NCBI RefSeq assembly: GCF_038502225.1
Contig: NC_091303.1
Span: forward strand, 23,199,986-23,263,985
Source: Cherax quadricarinatus
Lineage: Eukaryota > Arthropoda > Malacostraca > Decapoda > Parastacidae
Direction of reading: 5' to 3'
Length of the DNA: 64,000 nucleotides
How positions within the stretch are numbered: the stretch's first letter is position 1; every line of letters starts with the position of its first letter. Both the position numbers and the translations under genes were made by a program. The notes under the pieces are model-generated. The model saw only the letters and a list, made by a program, of their open reading frames with translations, was not told the origin of the DNA and searched no databases. Shown here piece by piece: positions 1 to 14,600 of the stretch.

Positions 1-96
1 GACCAGGCCTCAGACCAGGCCTCGGACCAGGTCTCAGACCAGGTCTCAGACCAGGTCTCAGACCAGGTCTCAGACCAGGTGTCAGACCAAGCCTCC
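1..96. repeat. 12-bp tandem repeat, 8 copies
   Basis: Eight consecutive 12-mers of the form GACCAGGYCTCA (1-12, 13-24 and so on to 85-96). The first two carry CC where the middle copies carry TC, and the last is GACCAAGCCTCC. The same 12-mer, ending in CC, occurs in the antisense 3' end of LINE-A (near 42160 and 59993), so the array may have grown from such an end. The array may continue upstream of the window. Positions 97-196 are plain AT-rich sequence with nothing recognised. Confidence 0.9.
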
Positions 97-348
97 TAAG
101 TTAAAATAAGGAAATATGGCAGGTTTAAGAACTATCAATAAGCACATATGAAAATAAAAAAGAAAGTGACTGGAAGTATTTCACATGACAGTTTATGTTG
201 AACATTGTAAACCAGGTAGTGTTGAACATTGTAAACCAGGTAGTGTTGAACATAGTAAACCAGGTAGTGTTGAACATTGTAAACCAGGTAGTGTTGAACA
301 TTGTAAACCAGGTAGTGTTGAACATTGTAAACCAGGTAGTGTTGAACA

Positions 349-835
349 TTGTAAACCATTGTAAACCAGGTAGTGTTGAACATTGTAAACCAAGTAGTGT
401 TGAACAGGTAGTGTTGAACATTGTAAACCAGGTAGTGTTCAACATTGTCAACATTGTAAACCAGGTAGTGTTGAACATTGTAAACCAGGTAGTGTTGAAC
501 ATTGTAAACCAGGTAGTGTTCAACATTGTAAACCAGGTAGTGTTGAACATTGTAAACCAGGTAGTGTTAGTAAACCAGGTTGAACAGTGTAAACCAGGTA
601 GTGTTGAACATTGTAAACCAGGTAGTGTTGAACATTGTAAACCAGGTAGTGTTGAACATTGTAAACCAGGTAGTGTTGAACATTGTAAACCAGGTAGTGT
701 TGAACATTGTAAACCAGGTAGTGTTGAACATTGTAAACCAGGTAGTGTTGAACATTGTAAACCAGGTAGTGTTCAACATTGTAAACCAGGTAGTGTTGAA
801 CATTGTAAACCAGGTAGTGTAGTGAACATTGTAAA
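349..835 (+). repeat. Disordered edge of the 24-bp satellite
   Basis: In this stretch units are truncated or fused, for example a repeated CATTGTAAACC at 346-365, a short unit near 400-415, CAACATTGTCAACATTGT near 440, TAGTAAACCAGGTTGAAC near 567, and a four-base-short unit near 819. Similar breaks are rare elsewhere (about 5064-5130, 6320-6500, 7880-7905). Degenerate units at a satellite margin are what unequal exchange predicts, because homogenisation is weakest at the edge. Confidence 0.75.
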
Positions 836-3800
836 CCAGGTAGTGTTGAACATTGTAAACCAGGTAGTGTTGAACATTGTAAACCAGGTAGTGTTGAACA
901 TTGTAAACCAGGTAGTGTTCAACATTGTAAACCAGGTAGTGTTGAACATTGTAAACCAGGTAGTGTTGAACATTGTAAACCAGGTATTGTTGAACATTGT
1001 AAACCAGGTAGTGTTGAACATTGTAAACATTGTAAACCAGGTAGTGTTGAACATTGTAAACCAGGTAGTGTTGAACATTGTAAACCAGGTAGTGTGAACA
1101 TTGTAAACCAGGTAGTGAACATTGTAAACCAGGTAGTGTTCAACATTGTAAACCAGGTAGTGTTCAACATTGTAAACCAGGTAGTGTTCAACATTGTAAA
1201 CCAGGTAGTGTTGAACATTGTAAACCAGGTAGTGTTGAACATTGTAAACCAGGTAGTGTTGAACATTGTAAACCAGGTAGTGTTGAACATTGTAAACCAG
1301 GTAGTGTTGAATATCGTAAACCAGGTAGTGTTCAACGTTGTAAACTAGGTAGTGTTCAACATTGTAAACCAGGTAGTGTTCAACATTGTAAACCAGGTAG
1401 TGTTCAACATTGTAAACCAGGTAGTGATGAACATTGTAAACCAGGTAGTGTTCAACATTGTAAACCAGGTAGTGTTGAACATTGTAAACCAGGTAGTGTT
1501 CAACATTGTAAACCAGGTAGTGTTCAACATTGTAAACCAGGTAGTGTTGAACATTGTAAACCAGGTAGTGTTGAACATTGTAAACCAGGTAGTGTTGAAC
1601 ATTGTAAACCAGGTAGTGTTGAACATTGTAAACCAAGTAGTGTTGAACATTGTAAACCAAGTAGTGTTGAACATTGTAAACCAAGTAGTGTTGAACATTG
1701 TAAACCAAGTAGTGTTGAACATTGTAAACCAAGTAGTGTTGAACATTGTAAACCAAGTAGTGTTCAACATTGTAAACCAAGTAGTGTTGAACATTGTAAA
1801 CCAGGTAGTGTTGAACATTGTAAACCAGGTAGTGTTGAACATTGTAAACCAGGTATTGTTGAACATTGTAAACCAGGTAGTGTTGAACATTGTAAACCAA
1901 GTAGTGTTGAACATTGTAAACCAAGTAGTGTTGAACATTGTAAACCAAGTAGTGTTCAACATTGTAAACCAAGTAGTGTTGAACATTGTAAACCAAGTAG
2001 TGTTCAACATTGTAAACCAAGTAGTGTTGAACATTGTAAACCAGGTAGTGTTCAACATTGTAAACCAGGTAGTGTTGAACATTGTAAACCAGGTAGTGTT
2101 GAACATTGTAAACCAGGTAGTGTTCAACATTGTAAACCAGGTAGTGTTCAACATTGTAAACCAGGTAGTGTTCAACATTGTAAACCAGGTAGTGTTCAAC
2201 ATTGTAAACCAGGTAGTGTTGAACATTGTAAACCAGGTAGTGTTCAACATTGTAAACCAGGTAGTGTTGAACATTGTTAACCAGGTAGTGTTGAACATTG
2301 TAAACCAGGTAGTGTTGAACATTGTAAACCAGGTAGTGTTGAACATTGTAAACCAGGTAGTGTTGAACATTGTAAACCAGGTAGTGTTGAACATTGTAAA
2401 CCAGGTAGTGTTGAACATTGTAAACCAGGTAGTGTTGAACATTGTACACCAGGTAGTGTTGAACATTGTAAACCAGGTAGTGTTCAACATTGTAAACCAG
2501 GTAGTGTTGAACATTGTAAACCAGGTACTGTTCAACATTGTAAACCAGGTAGTGTTCAACATTGTAAACCAGGTAGTGTTGAACATTGTAAACCAGGTAG
2601 TGTTCAACATTGTAAACCAGGTAGTGTTGAACATTGTAAACCAGGTAGTGTTGAACATTGTAAACCAGGTAGTGTTCAACATTGTAAACCAGGTAGTGTT
2701 GAACATTGTACACCAGGTAGTGTTGAACATTGTAAACCAGGTAGTGTTCAACATTGTAAACCAGGTAGTGTTGAACATTGTAAACCAGGTAGTGTTCAAC
2801 ATTGTAAACCAGGTAGTGTTCAACATTGTAAACCAGGTAGTGTTCAACATTGCAAACCAGGTAGTGTTCAACATTGTAAACCAGGCAGTGTTCAACATTG
2901 TAAACCAGGAAGTGTTCAACATTGTAAACCAGGTAGTGTTCAACATTGTAAACCAGGTAGTGTTGAACATTGTAAACCAGGTAGTGTTGAACATTGTAAA
3001 CCAGGTAGTGTTGAATATCGTAAACCAGGTAGTGTTCAACATTGTAAACTAGGTAGTGTTCAACATTGTAAACCAGGTAGTGTTCAACATTGTAAACCAG
3101 GTAGTGTTCAACATTGTAAACCAGGTAGTGTTGAACATTGTAAACCAGGTAGTGTTCAACATTGTAAACCAGGTAGTGTTCAACATTGTAAACCAGGAAG
3201 TGTTCAACATTGTAAACCAGGTAGTGTTGAACATTGTAAACCAGGTAGTGTTGAACATTGTAAACCAGGTAGTGTTGAACATTGTAAACCAGGTAGTGTT
3301 CAACATTGTAAACCAGGTAGTGTTGAACATTGTAAACCAGGTAGTGTTCAACACTGTAAACCAGGTAGTGTTGAACATTGTAAACCAGGTAGTGTTCAAC
3401 ATTGTAAACCAGGTAGTGTTCAACATTGTAAACCAGGTAGTGTTCAACATTGTAAACCAGGTAGTGTTGAACATTGTAAACCAGGTAGTGTTCAACATTG
3501 TAAACCAGGTAGTGTTCAACATTGTAAACCAGGTAGTGTTGAACATTGTAAACCAGGTAGTGTTGAACATTGTAAACCAGGTAGTGTTGAACATTGTAAA
3601 CCAGGTATTGTTCAACATTGTAAACCAGGTAGTGTTGAACATTGTAAACCAGGTAGTGTTGAACATTGTAAACCAGGTAGTGTTGAACATTGTAAACCAG
3701 GTAGTGTTGAACATTGTAAACCAGGTAGTGTTGAACATTGTAAACCAGGTAGTGTTGAACATTGTAAACCAGGTAGTGTTCAACATTGTAAACCAGGTAG

Positions 3801-6800
3801 TGTTGAACATTGTAAACCAGGTAGTGTTCAACATTGTAAACCAGTCAGTGTTGAACATTGTAAACCAGGTAGTGTTCAACACTGTAAACCAGGTAGTGTT
3901 GAACATTGTAAACCAGGTAGTGTTCAACATTGTAAACCAGGTAGTGTACAACATTGTAAACCAGGTAGTGTTGAACATTGTAAACCAGGTAGTGTTGAAC
4001 ATTGTAAACCAGGTAGTGTTGAACATTGTAAACCAGGTAGTGTGGAACATTGTAAACCAGGTAGTGTTGAACATTGTAATCCAGGTAGTGTTCAACATTG
4101 TAAACCAGGTAGTGTTGAACATTGTAATCCAGGTAGTGTTGAACATTGTAATCCAGGTAGTGTTCAACATTGTAAACCAGGTAGTGATGAACATTGTAAA
4201 CCAGGTAGTGTTCAACATTGTAAACCAGGTAATGTTGAACATTGTAAACCAGGTAGTGTTGAACATTGTAAAGCAGGTAGTGTTCAACATTGTAAACCAG
4301 GTAGTGTTGAACATTGTAAACCAGGTAGTGTTCAACATTGTAAACCAGGTAGTGTTCAACATTGTAAACCAGGTAGTGTTCAACATTGTAAACCAGGTAG
4401 TGTTGAACATTGTAATCCAGGTAGTGTTCAACATTGTAAACCAGGTAGTGTTGAACATTGTAAACCAGGTAGTGTTCAACATTGTAAACCAGGTAGTGTT
4501 GAACATTGTAAACCAGGTAGTGTTCAACATTGTAAACCAGGTAGTGTTGAACATTGTAAACCAGGTAGTGTTCAACATTGTAAACCAGGTAGTGTTGAAC
4601 ATTGTAAACCAGGTAGTGTTCAACGTTGTAAACCAGGTAGTGTTGAACATTGTAAACCAGGTAGTGTACAACATTGTAAACCAGGTAGTGTTGAACGTTG
4701 TAAACCAGGTAGTGTTCAACATTGTAAACCAGGTAGTGTTCAACATTGTAAACCAGGTAGTGTTGAACATTGTAAACCAGGTAGTGTACAACATTGTAAA
4801 CCAGGTAGTGTTGAACATTGTAAACCAGGTAGTGTTGAACATTGTAAACCAGGTAGTGTTCAACATTGTAAACCAGGTAGTGTTGAACATTGTAAACCAG
4901 GTAGTGTTGAACATTGTAAACCAGGTAGTGTTCAACATTGTAAACCAGGTAGTGTTCAACATTGTAAACCAGGTAGTGTTCAACATTGTAAACCAGGTAG
5001 TGTTGAACATTGTAAACCAGGTAGTGTTGAACATTGTAAATCACGTAGTGTTCAACATTGTAACATAGTGTCAACAAACCAGGTAGTGTTGAACATTGTA
5101 AACCAGGTAGTGTTCAACATTGTAAACCAGGTTGTTCAACATTGTAAACCAGGTAGTGTTGAACATTGTAAACCAGGTAGTGTTGAACATTGTAAACCAG
5201 GTAGTGTTCAACATTGTAAACCAGGTAGTGTTGAACATTGTAAACCAGGTAGTGTTCAACATTGTAAACCAGGTAGTGTTGAACATTGTACACCAGGTAG
5301 TGTTCAACATTGTAAACCAGGTAGTGTTCAACATTGTAAACGAGGTAGTGTTCAACATTGTAAACCAGGTAGTGTTCAACATTGTAAACCAGTTAGTGTT
5401 GAACATTGTAAACCAGGTAGTGTTCAACATTGTAAATCACGTAGTGTTCAACATTGTAAACCAGGTAGTGTTCAACATTGTAAACCAGGTAGTGTTGAAC
5501 ATTGTAAACCAGGTAGTGTTGAACATTGTAAACCAGGTAGTGTTGAACATTGTAAACCAGGTAGTGTTCAACATTGTAAACCAGGTAGTGTTGAACATTG
5601 TAAACCAGGATGTGTTCAACATTGTAAACCAGGTAGTGTTCAACATTGTAAACCAAGTAGTGTTGAACATTGTAAACCAGGTAGTGTTCAACATTGTAAA
5701 CCAGGTAGTGTTCAACATTGTAAACCAGGTAGTGTTCAACATTGTAAACCAGGTAGTGTTCAACATTGTAAACCAGGTAGTGTTCAACATTGTAAACCAG
5801 GAAGTGTTCAACATTGTAAACCAGGTAGTGTTCAACATTGTAAACCAGGTAGTGTTCAACATTGTAAACCAGGTAGTGCTCAACATTGTAAACCAGTTAA
5901 TGTTCAACATTGTAAACCAGGTAGTGTTCAACATTGTAAACCAGGTAGTGTTCAATATTGTTAACCTGGTAGTGTTCAACATTGTAAACCAGGTAGTGTT
6001 CAACATTGTAAACCAGGTAGTGTTCAACATTGTAAACCAGGTAGTGTTGAACATTGTAAACCAGGTAGTGTACAACATTGTAAACCAGGTAGTGTTGAAC
6101 ATTGTAAACCAAGTAGTGTTCAACATTGTAAACCAGGTAGTGTACACCATTGTAAACCAGGTAGTGTTGCACATAGTAAACCAGGTAGTGTTGAACATTG
6201 TAAACCAGGTAGTGTACAACATTGTAAACCAGGTAGTGTTGAACATTGTAAACCAGGTAGTGTTGAACATTGTAAACCAGGTAGTGTACAACATTGTAAA
6301 CCAGATAGTGTTGAACATTGTAAACCAACATTGTAAACCAGGTAGTGTTCAACATTGTAAACCAGGTAGTGTTCAACATTGTAAACCAGGTAGTGTTCAA
6401 CATTGTAAACAGGTAGTGTAAACCAGGTAGTGTTCAACATTGTAAACCAGGAAGTGTTCAACATTGTAAACCAGGTAGTGTTAAACCAACATTGTAAACC
6501 ATTGGTAGTGTTCAACATTGTAAACCAGGTAGTGTTCAACATTGTAAACCAGGTAGTGTTCAACATTGTAAACCAGGTAGTGTTGAACATTGTAAACCAG
6601 GTAGTGTTCAACATTGTAAACCAGGTAGTGTTCAACATTGTAAACCAGGTAGTGTTGAACATTGTAAACCAGGTAGTGTTCAACATTGTAAACCAGGTAG
6701 TGTTCAACATTGTAAACCAGGTAGTGTTCAACATTGTAAACCAGGTAGTGTTCAACATTGTAAACCAGGTAGTGTTGAACATTGTAAACCAGGTAGTGTT

Positions 6801-9676
6801 CAACATTGTAAGCCAGGTAGTGTTCAACATGGTAAACCAGGTAGTGTTCAACATTGTAAACCAGGTAGTGTTCAACATTGTAAACCAGGTACTGTTCAAC
6901 ATTGTAAACCAGGTAGTGTTCAACATTGTAAACCAGGTAGTGTTCAACATTGTAAACCAGGTAGTGTTCAACACTGTAAACCAGGTAGTGTTCAACATTG
7001 TAAACCAGGTAGTGTTCAACATTGTAAACCAGGTAGTGTTCAACATTGTAAACCAGGTAGTGTTCAACATTGTAAACCAGGTAGTGTTCAACATTGTAAA
7101 CCAGGTAGTGTTGAACATTGTATACCAGGTATTGTTGAACATTGTAAACCAGGTATTGTTCAACATTGTACACCAGGTAGTGTTCAACATTGTAAACCAG
7201 GTAGTGTTGAACATTGTAAACCAGGTAGTGTTGAACATTGTAAACCAGGTAGTGTTGAACATTGTAAACCAGGTAGTGTTGAACAGTGTAAACCAGGTAG
7301 TGTTGAACATTGTAAACCAGGTAGTGTTCAACATTGTAAACCAGGTAGTGTTCAACATGGTAAACCAGGTAGTGTTCAACACTGTAAACCAGGTAGTGTT
7401 GAACATTGTAAACCAGGTAGTGTTGAACATTGTAAACCAGGTAGTGTTGAACATTTTAAACCAGGTAGTGTTCAACATTGTAAACCAGGTAGTGTTCAAC
7501 ATTGTAAACCAGGTAGTGTTGAACATTGTAAACCAGGTAGTGTTCATCATTGTAAACCAGGTAGTGTTCAACATTGTAAGCCAGGTAGTGTTCAACATGG
7601 TAAACCAGGTAGTGTTCAACATTGTAAACCAGGTAGTGTTCAACATTCTAAACCAGGTACTGTTCAACATGGTAAACCAGGTAGTGTTCAACATTGTAAA
7701 CCAGGTAGTGTTCAACATTGTAAACCAGGTAGTGTTCAACACTGTAAACCAGGTAGTGTTCAACATTGTAAACCAGGTAGTGTTCAACATTGTAAACCAG
7801 GAAGTGTTCAACATTGTAAACCAGGTAGTGTTCAACACTGTAAACCAGGTAGTGTTCAACATTGTAAACCAGGTAGCTTTCAACAGCATTGTAAACCAGT
7901 GTTCAACATTGTAAACCAGGTTGTGTTCAACATTGTAAACCAGGTAGTGTTCAACATTGTAAACCAGGGAGTGTTCAACATTGTAAACCAGGTAGTGTTC
8001 AACATTGTAAACCAGATAGTGTTCAACATTGTAAACCGGGTAGTGTTCAACATTGTAAACAGAGCAGTGTTCAACATTGTAAACCAGGTAGTGTTCAACA
8101 TTGTAAACCAGGAAGTGTTCAACATTGTAAACCAGGTAGTGTTCAACATTGTGAACCAGGTAGTGTTCAACATTGTAAACTAGGTATTGTTGAACATTAT
8201 AAACCAAGTAGTGCTCAACATTTTAAACCAGGCCGTGTTCAACATTGTAAACCAGGTAGTGTTCAACATTGTAAACCAGGTAGTGTTCAACATTGTAAAT
8301 CAGGTAGTGTCCAACATTGTAAACCAGGCAGTGTTCAATATTGTAAACCAGGTAGTGTTCAACATTGTAAACCAGGTAGTGTTCAACATTGTAAACCAGG
8401 TAGTGTTCAACATTGTAATCCAGGTAGTGTTCAACATTGTAAACCAGGCAGTGTTCAACATTGTAAAATAGGTAGTGTTCAACATTGTAAACCAGGTAGT
8501 GTTCAATATTGTAAACCAGGTAGTGTTCAACATTGTAAACCAGGTAGTGTTCAACATTGTAAACCAGATAGTGTTCAACATTGTAAACCAGGTAGTGTTC
8601 AACATTGTAAACCAGGTAGTGTTCAACATTGTAAACCAGGTAATGTTCAACATTGTAAAACAGGAAGTGTTCAACATTGTAAACCAGGTAGTGTTCAACA
8701 TTGTAAACCAGGTAGTGTTCAACTTTGTAAAACAGGTAATGTTCAACATTGTAAAACAGGAAGTGTTCAACATTGTAAACCAGGTAGTGTTCAACATTGT
8801 AAACCAGGCAGTGTTCAACATTGTAAACCAAGTAGTGTTCAACATTGTAAACCAGGTAGTGTTCAACATTATAAACAAAGAAGTGTTAAACATTGTCAAC
8901 CAGATAGTGTTCAACATGTTAAACCAGGTAGTGTTCAACATTGTAAACGAGGTAGTGTTCAACATTGTAAACCAGGTAGTGTTCAATATTGTTAACCTGG
9001 TAGTGTTCAACATTGTAAACCAGATAGTGTTCAACATTGTAAACCAGGCAGTGTTCAAAACTGTAAACCAGGTAGTGTTCAACATTGTAAACCAGGAAGT
9101 GTTCAACATTGTAAACCAGCTAGTGTACAGCATTGTAAACCAGGTAGTGTTCAACTTTGTAAACCAGGTAATGTTCAACATTGTAAACCAGGCAGTGTTC
9201 AACATTGTAAACCAAGTAATGTTCAACATTGCAAACCAGGCAGTGTTCAACATGGTAAACCAGGTAGTGTTCAACATTGTAAACGAGGTAGTGTTTAACA
9301 TTGTAAATCAGGTAGAGTTCAACATTGTAAACCTGCTAGTGTTCAACATTGTAAACCAGGTAGTGTTCAACATTGTAAACCAGGCAGTGTTCAATATTGT
9401 AAACCAGGTAGTGTTCAACATTGTAAACCAGGCAGAGTTCAACATTGTAAACCAGGTAGTGTTCAACATTTTAAACCAGGTAGTGTTCAACATTGCAAAC
9501 CAGGTAGTGTTCAACATTGTAAACCAGGCAGTGTTCAACATTGCAAACTAGGTAGTGTTCAACATTGTAAACCGGGTAGTGTTCAACATTTTAAACCAGG
9601 TAGTGTTCAACATTGCAAACCAGGTAGTGTTCAACATTGTAAACCAGGCAGTGTTCAACATTGCAAACCAGGTAGT

Positions 9677-10200
9677 GTTCAACACTAAACCAGGTAGTGT
9701 TCAACATTGTAAACCAGGTAGTGCTCAACATTGTAAACCAGGCAGTGTTCAACATTGTAAACCAGACAGTGTTCTACACTGTAATCCAGGCAGAGTTCAA
9801 CATTGTAAACCAGGCAGTGTTCAGTATTGTAAACCAGGCAGTGTTCAACTTTGTAAACCAGACAGTGTTCAACGCTGTAAACCAGGCAGTGTTCAACATT
9901 ATAAACCAGGCAGTGTTCAACACTGTAAACCAGACAGTTTTCAACATTGTAAACCAAGCAGTGTTCAACACTGTAAACCAGGCAGTGTTCAACATTGTAA
10001 ACGAGGCAGTGTTCATAACTGTAAACCAGGTAGTGTTCAACATTATAAGCCATGTAGCATTCAACACTGCAAACTAATTATTGTTCAAGATTATAAACCA
10101 GGTAATGTTCAAAAGTGTAAAACAGGCAATGTTCAACATTGTAAACCAGGTAGTGTTCAACACTGTAAACCAGGCAGTGTTCAACATTGTAAACCATGCA
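9677..10200 (+). repeat. Satellite marker block, copy 1
   Basis: The block opens with a 22-bp short unit (GTTCAACACTAAACC, lacking GT) and contains strongly diverged units, including CTACACTGTAATCC near 9774 and CAAGATTATAAACC near 10086. The same ordered set of variants recurs at 20227, 22623 and 26485, offsets of 10,550, 2,396 and 3,862 bp. It is a good anchor for the higher-order structure. Confidence 0.85.
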
Positions 10201-11635
10201 GTGTTCAACACTGTAAACAAGGCAGTGTTCAACATTGTAAATCAGGTAGTGTTCAACATTGTAAACCAGGTAGTGTTCAACAATGAACCAGGTAGTGTTC
10301 AACATTGTAAACCAGGTAGTGTTCAACATTGTAAACCAGGTGGTGTTCAACATTGCAAACCAGGAAGTGTTCAATATTGTAAACCAGGTAGTGTTCAACA
10401 TTGTGAACCAGGTAGTGTTCAACATTGTAAACCAGGTAGTGTTCAACATTGTAAACCAGGTAGTGTTCAACATGGTAAACCAGGTAGTGTTCAACATTGT
10501 AAACCATGCAGTGTTCAACACTGTAAACCAGGCAGTGTTCAACATTGTAAATCAGGTAGTGTTCAATATTGTAAACCAGGTAGTGTTCAACATTGTAAAT
10601 CAGGTAGTGTTCAACATTGTAAACCAGGTTGTGTTCAACATTGTAAATCAGGTAGTGTTCAACAATGTAAACCAGGTTGTGTTCAACATTGTAAACCAGG
10701 TAGTGTTCAACATTGTAAACCAGGTGGTGTTCAACATTGTAAACCAGGAAGTGTTCAACATTGTAAACCAGGTAGTGTTCAACATTGTAAACCAGGTAGT
10801 GTTCAACATTGTAAACCAGGTAGTGTTCAACATTGTAAACCAGGTAGTGTTCAACATGGTAAACCAGGTAGTGTTCAACATTGTAAACCAGGAAGTGTTC
10901 AACATTGTAAACCAGGTAGTGTTCAACATGGTAAACCAGGTAGTGTTCAACATTGTAAACCAGGTAGTGTTCAACATTGTAAACCAGGTAGTGTTAAACA
11001 TTTTAAACCAGGTAGTGTTCAACATTGTAAACCAGGTAGTGTTCAACATGGTAAACCAGGTAGTGTTCAACATTGCAAACCAGGTAGTGTTCAACATTGT
11101 AAACCAGGTAGGGATAAACATTGTAAACCAGGTAGTGTTCAACATTGTAAACCAGGTAGTGTTCAACATTGTAAACCAGGTAGTGTTCAACATTGTAAAC
11201 CAGGTAGTGTTCAACATTGTAAACCAGGTAGTGTTCAACATTGTAAACCAGGCAGTGTTCAACATTGTAAACCAGGCAGTGTTCAACATTGTAAACCAGG
11301 CAGTGTTCAACATTGTAAACCAGGCAGTGTTCAACATTGTGAGCCAGGCAGTGTTCAACACTGTAAACCAGGCAGTGTTCAACATTGTAAACCAGGCAGT
11401 GTTCAACATTATAAACCAGGTGGTGTTCAACATTGAAAACCAGGTAATGTTCAACATTGTAAATCAGGTAGTGTTCAACATTGCAAACAAGGCAGTGTTC
11501 AAAATTGTAAACCAGGTAGTGTTCAACATTGTAAACCAGGTAGTGTTCAACACTGTAAACCAGGTAGTGTTCAACATTGTAAACCAGGTAGTGTTCAACA
11601 TTGTAAACCAGGTAGTGCTCAACACTGTAAACCAG

Positions 11636-14600
11636 GTAGTGTTCAACATTGTAAACCAGGTAGTGTTCAACACTGTAAACCAGGTAGTGTTCAGCATTGT
11701 AAACCAGGCAGTGTTCAACATTGTAAACCAGGCAGTATTCAACATTGTAAACCAGGCAGTGTTCAACATTGTAAACCAGGCAGTGTTCAACATTGTAAAC
11801 CAGGCAGTGTTTAACATTGTAAACCAGGGAGTGTTCAACATTGTAAAGCAGGCAGTGTTCAACATTGTAAACCAGGCAGTGTTCAACATTGTAAACCAGG
11901 CAGTGTTCAACATTGTAAACCAGGTAGTGTTCAACATTGTAAACCAGGTAGTGTTCAATATTATAAACCAGGTAGTGTTCAACATTGTAAACCAGGTAGT
12001 GTTCAACATTGTAAACCAGGTTGTGTTCAACATTGTAAACCAGGTAGTGTTCAACAACGTAAACCAGGTAGTGTTCAACATTGTTAACGAGGTAGTGTTC
12101 AACATTGTAAACCAGGTAGTGTTCAACATTGTAAACCAGGTAGTGTTCAACATTGTAAACCAGGCAGTGTTCAACATTGTAAACCAGGCAGTTTTCAACA
12201 TTGTGAGCCAGGCAGTGTTCAACACTGTAAACCAGGTAGTGTTCAACATTGTAAACCAGGTAGTGTTCAACATTGTAAACCAGGTGCTGTTCAACATTGT
12301 AAACCAGGTAGTGTTCAACATTGTAAACCAGGCAGTGTTCAACATTGTAAACCAGGCAGTGTTCAACATTGTGAGCCAGGCAGTGTTCAACACTGTAAAC
12401 CAGGTAGTGTTCAACATTGTAAACCAGGTACTGTTCAACATTGTAAACCAGGTAGTGTTCAACATTGTAAACCAGGCAGTGTTCAACATTATAAACCTGG
12501 TAGTGTTCAACATTGCAAACCAGGTAGTGTTCAACATTGTAAATCAGGTAGTGTTCAACATTGTAAACCAGGCAGTGTTCAACATTGTAAACCAGGCAGT
12601 GTTTAACATTGTAAACCAGGTAGTGTTCAACATTGTAAACCAGGCAGTGTTCAACATTGTAAACCAGGTAGTGTTCAACATTGTAAACCAGGTAGTGTTC
12701 AACATTGTAAACCATGCAGTGTTCAACACTGTAAACCAGGCAGTGTTCAGCATTGTAAACCAGGCAGTGTTCAACATTGTAAACCAGGCAGTGTTCAACA
12801 TTGTAAACCAGGCAGTGTTCAACATTGTAAAACAGGCAGTGTTCAACATTGTAAACCAGGTAGTGTTCAACATTGTAAACCAGGTAGTGTTCAACATTGT
12901 AAACCAGGCAGTGTTCAAAATTGTAAACCAGGTAGTGTTCAACGTTGTAAACCAGGTAGTGTTCAACACTGTAAACCAGGTAGTGTTCAACATTGTAAAC
13001 CAGGTAGTGTTCAACATTGTAAACCAGGTAGTGTTCAACATTGTAAACCAGGTAGTGTTCAACACTGTAAACCAGGTAGTGTTCAACATTGTAAACCTGG
13101 TAGTGTTCAACACTGTAAACCAGGAAGTGTTCAGCATTGTAAACCAGGCAGTGTTCAACATTGTAAACCAGGTAGTGTTCAACATTGTAAACCAGGTAGT
13201 GTTCAACATTGTAAACCAGGCAGTGTTCAACATTGTAAACCAGGTAGTGTTCAACATTGTAAGCCAGGTAGTGTTCAACATTGTAAACCAGGTAGTGTTC
13301 AACATTGTAACCATGTAGTGTTGAACATTGTAAACCAGGTAGTGTTCAACATTGTAAACCAGGCAGTGTTCAACATTCTAAACCAGGTAGTGTTAAACAT
13401 TGTAAACCAGGTAGTGTTCAACATTGTAAACCAGATAGTGTTCAACATTGTAAACCGGGTAGTGTTCAACATTGTAAACAGAGCAGTGTTCAACATTGTA
13501 AACCAGGTAGTGTTCAACATTGTAAACCAGGAAGTGTTCAACATTGTAAACCAGGTAGTGTTCAACATTGTGAAACAGGTAGTGTTCAACATTTTAAACC
13601 AGGTAGTGTTCAACATTGTAAACCAGGTAGTGTTCAACATTGTAAACTAGGTATTGTTGAACATTGTAAACCAAGTAGTGCTAACCATTGTAAACTAGGT
13701 AGTGTTCAACATTGTAAACCAGGTAGTGTTCAACATTGTAAACCAGGCAGTGTTCAACATTGTAAACCAGGCAGTGTTCAACATTGTAAACCAGGCAGTG
13801 TTCAACATTGTAAACCAGGCAGTGTTCAACATTGTAAACCAGGTAGTGTTCAACATTGTAAACCAGGTAGTGTTCAACATTTTAAACCAGACAGTGTTCA
13901 AAATTTTAAACCAGGTAGTGTTCAACGTTGTAAACCAGGTAGTGTTCAACACTGTAAACCAGGTAATGTTCAACATTGTAAACCAGGTAGTGTTCAACAT
14001 TGTAAACCAGGTAGTGTTCAACATTGAAAACCAGGTAGTGTTCAACACTGTAAACCAGGTAGTGTTCAACATTGTAAACCAGGTAGTGTTCAACACTGTA
14101 AACCAGGAAGTGTTCAGCATTGTAAACCAGGCAGTGTTCAACATTGTAAACCAGGTAGTGTTCAACATTGTAAACCAGGTAGTGTTCAACATTGTAAACC
14201 AGGCAGTGTTCAACATTGTAAACCAGGTAGTGTTCAACATTGTAAACCAGGTAGTGTTCAACATTGTAAACCAGGTAGTGTTCAACATTGTAAACCAGGT
14301 AGTGTTCAACATTGTAAACCAGGTAGTGTTCAACATTGTAACCGTGTAGTGTTCAACATTGTAAACCAGGTAGTGTTCAACATTGTAAACCAGGCAGTGT
14401 TCAACATTGTGAACCAGGTAGTGTTAAACATTGTAAACCAGGTAGTGTTCAACATTGTAAACCAGATAGTGTTCAACATTATAAACCGGGTAGTGTTCAA
14501 CATTGTAAACAGAGCAGTGTTCAACATTGTAAACCAGGTAGTGTTCAACATTGTAAACCAGGAAGTGTTCAACATTGTAAACCAGGTAGTGTTCAACATT

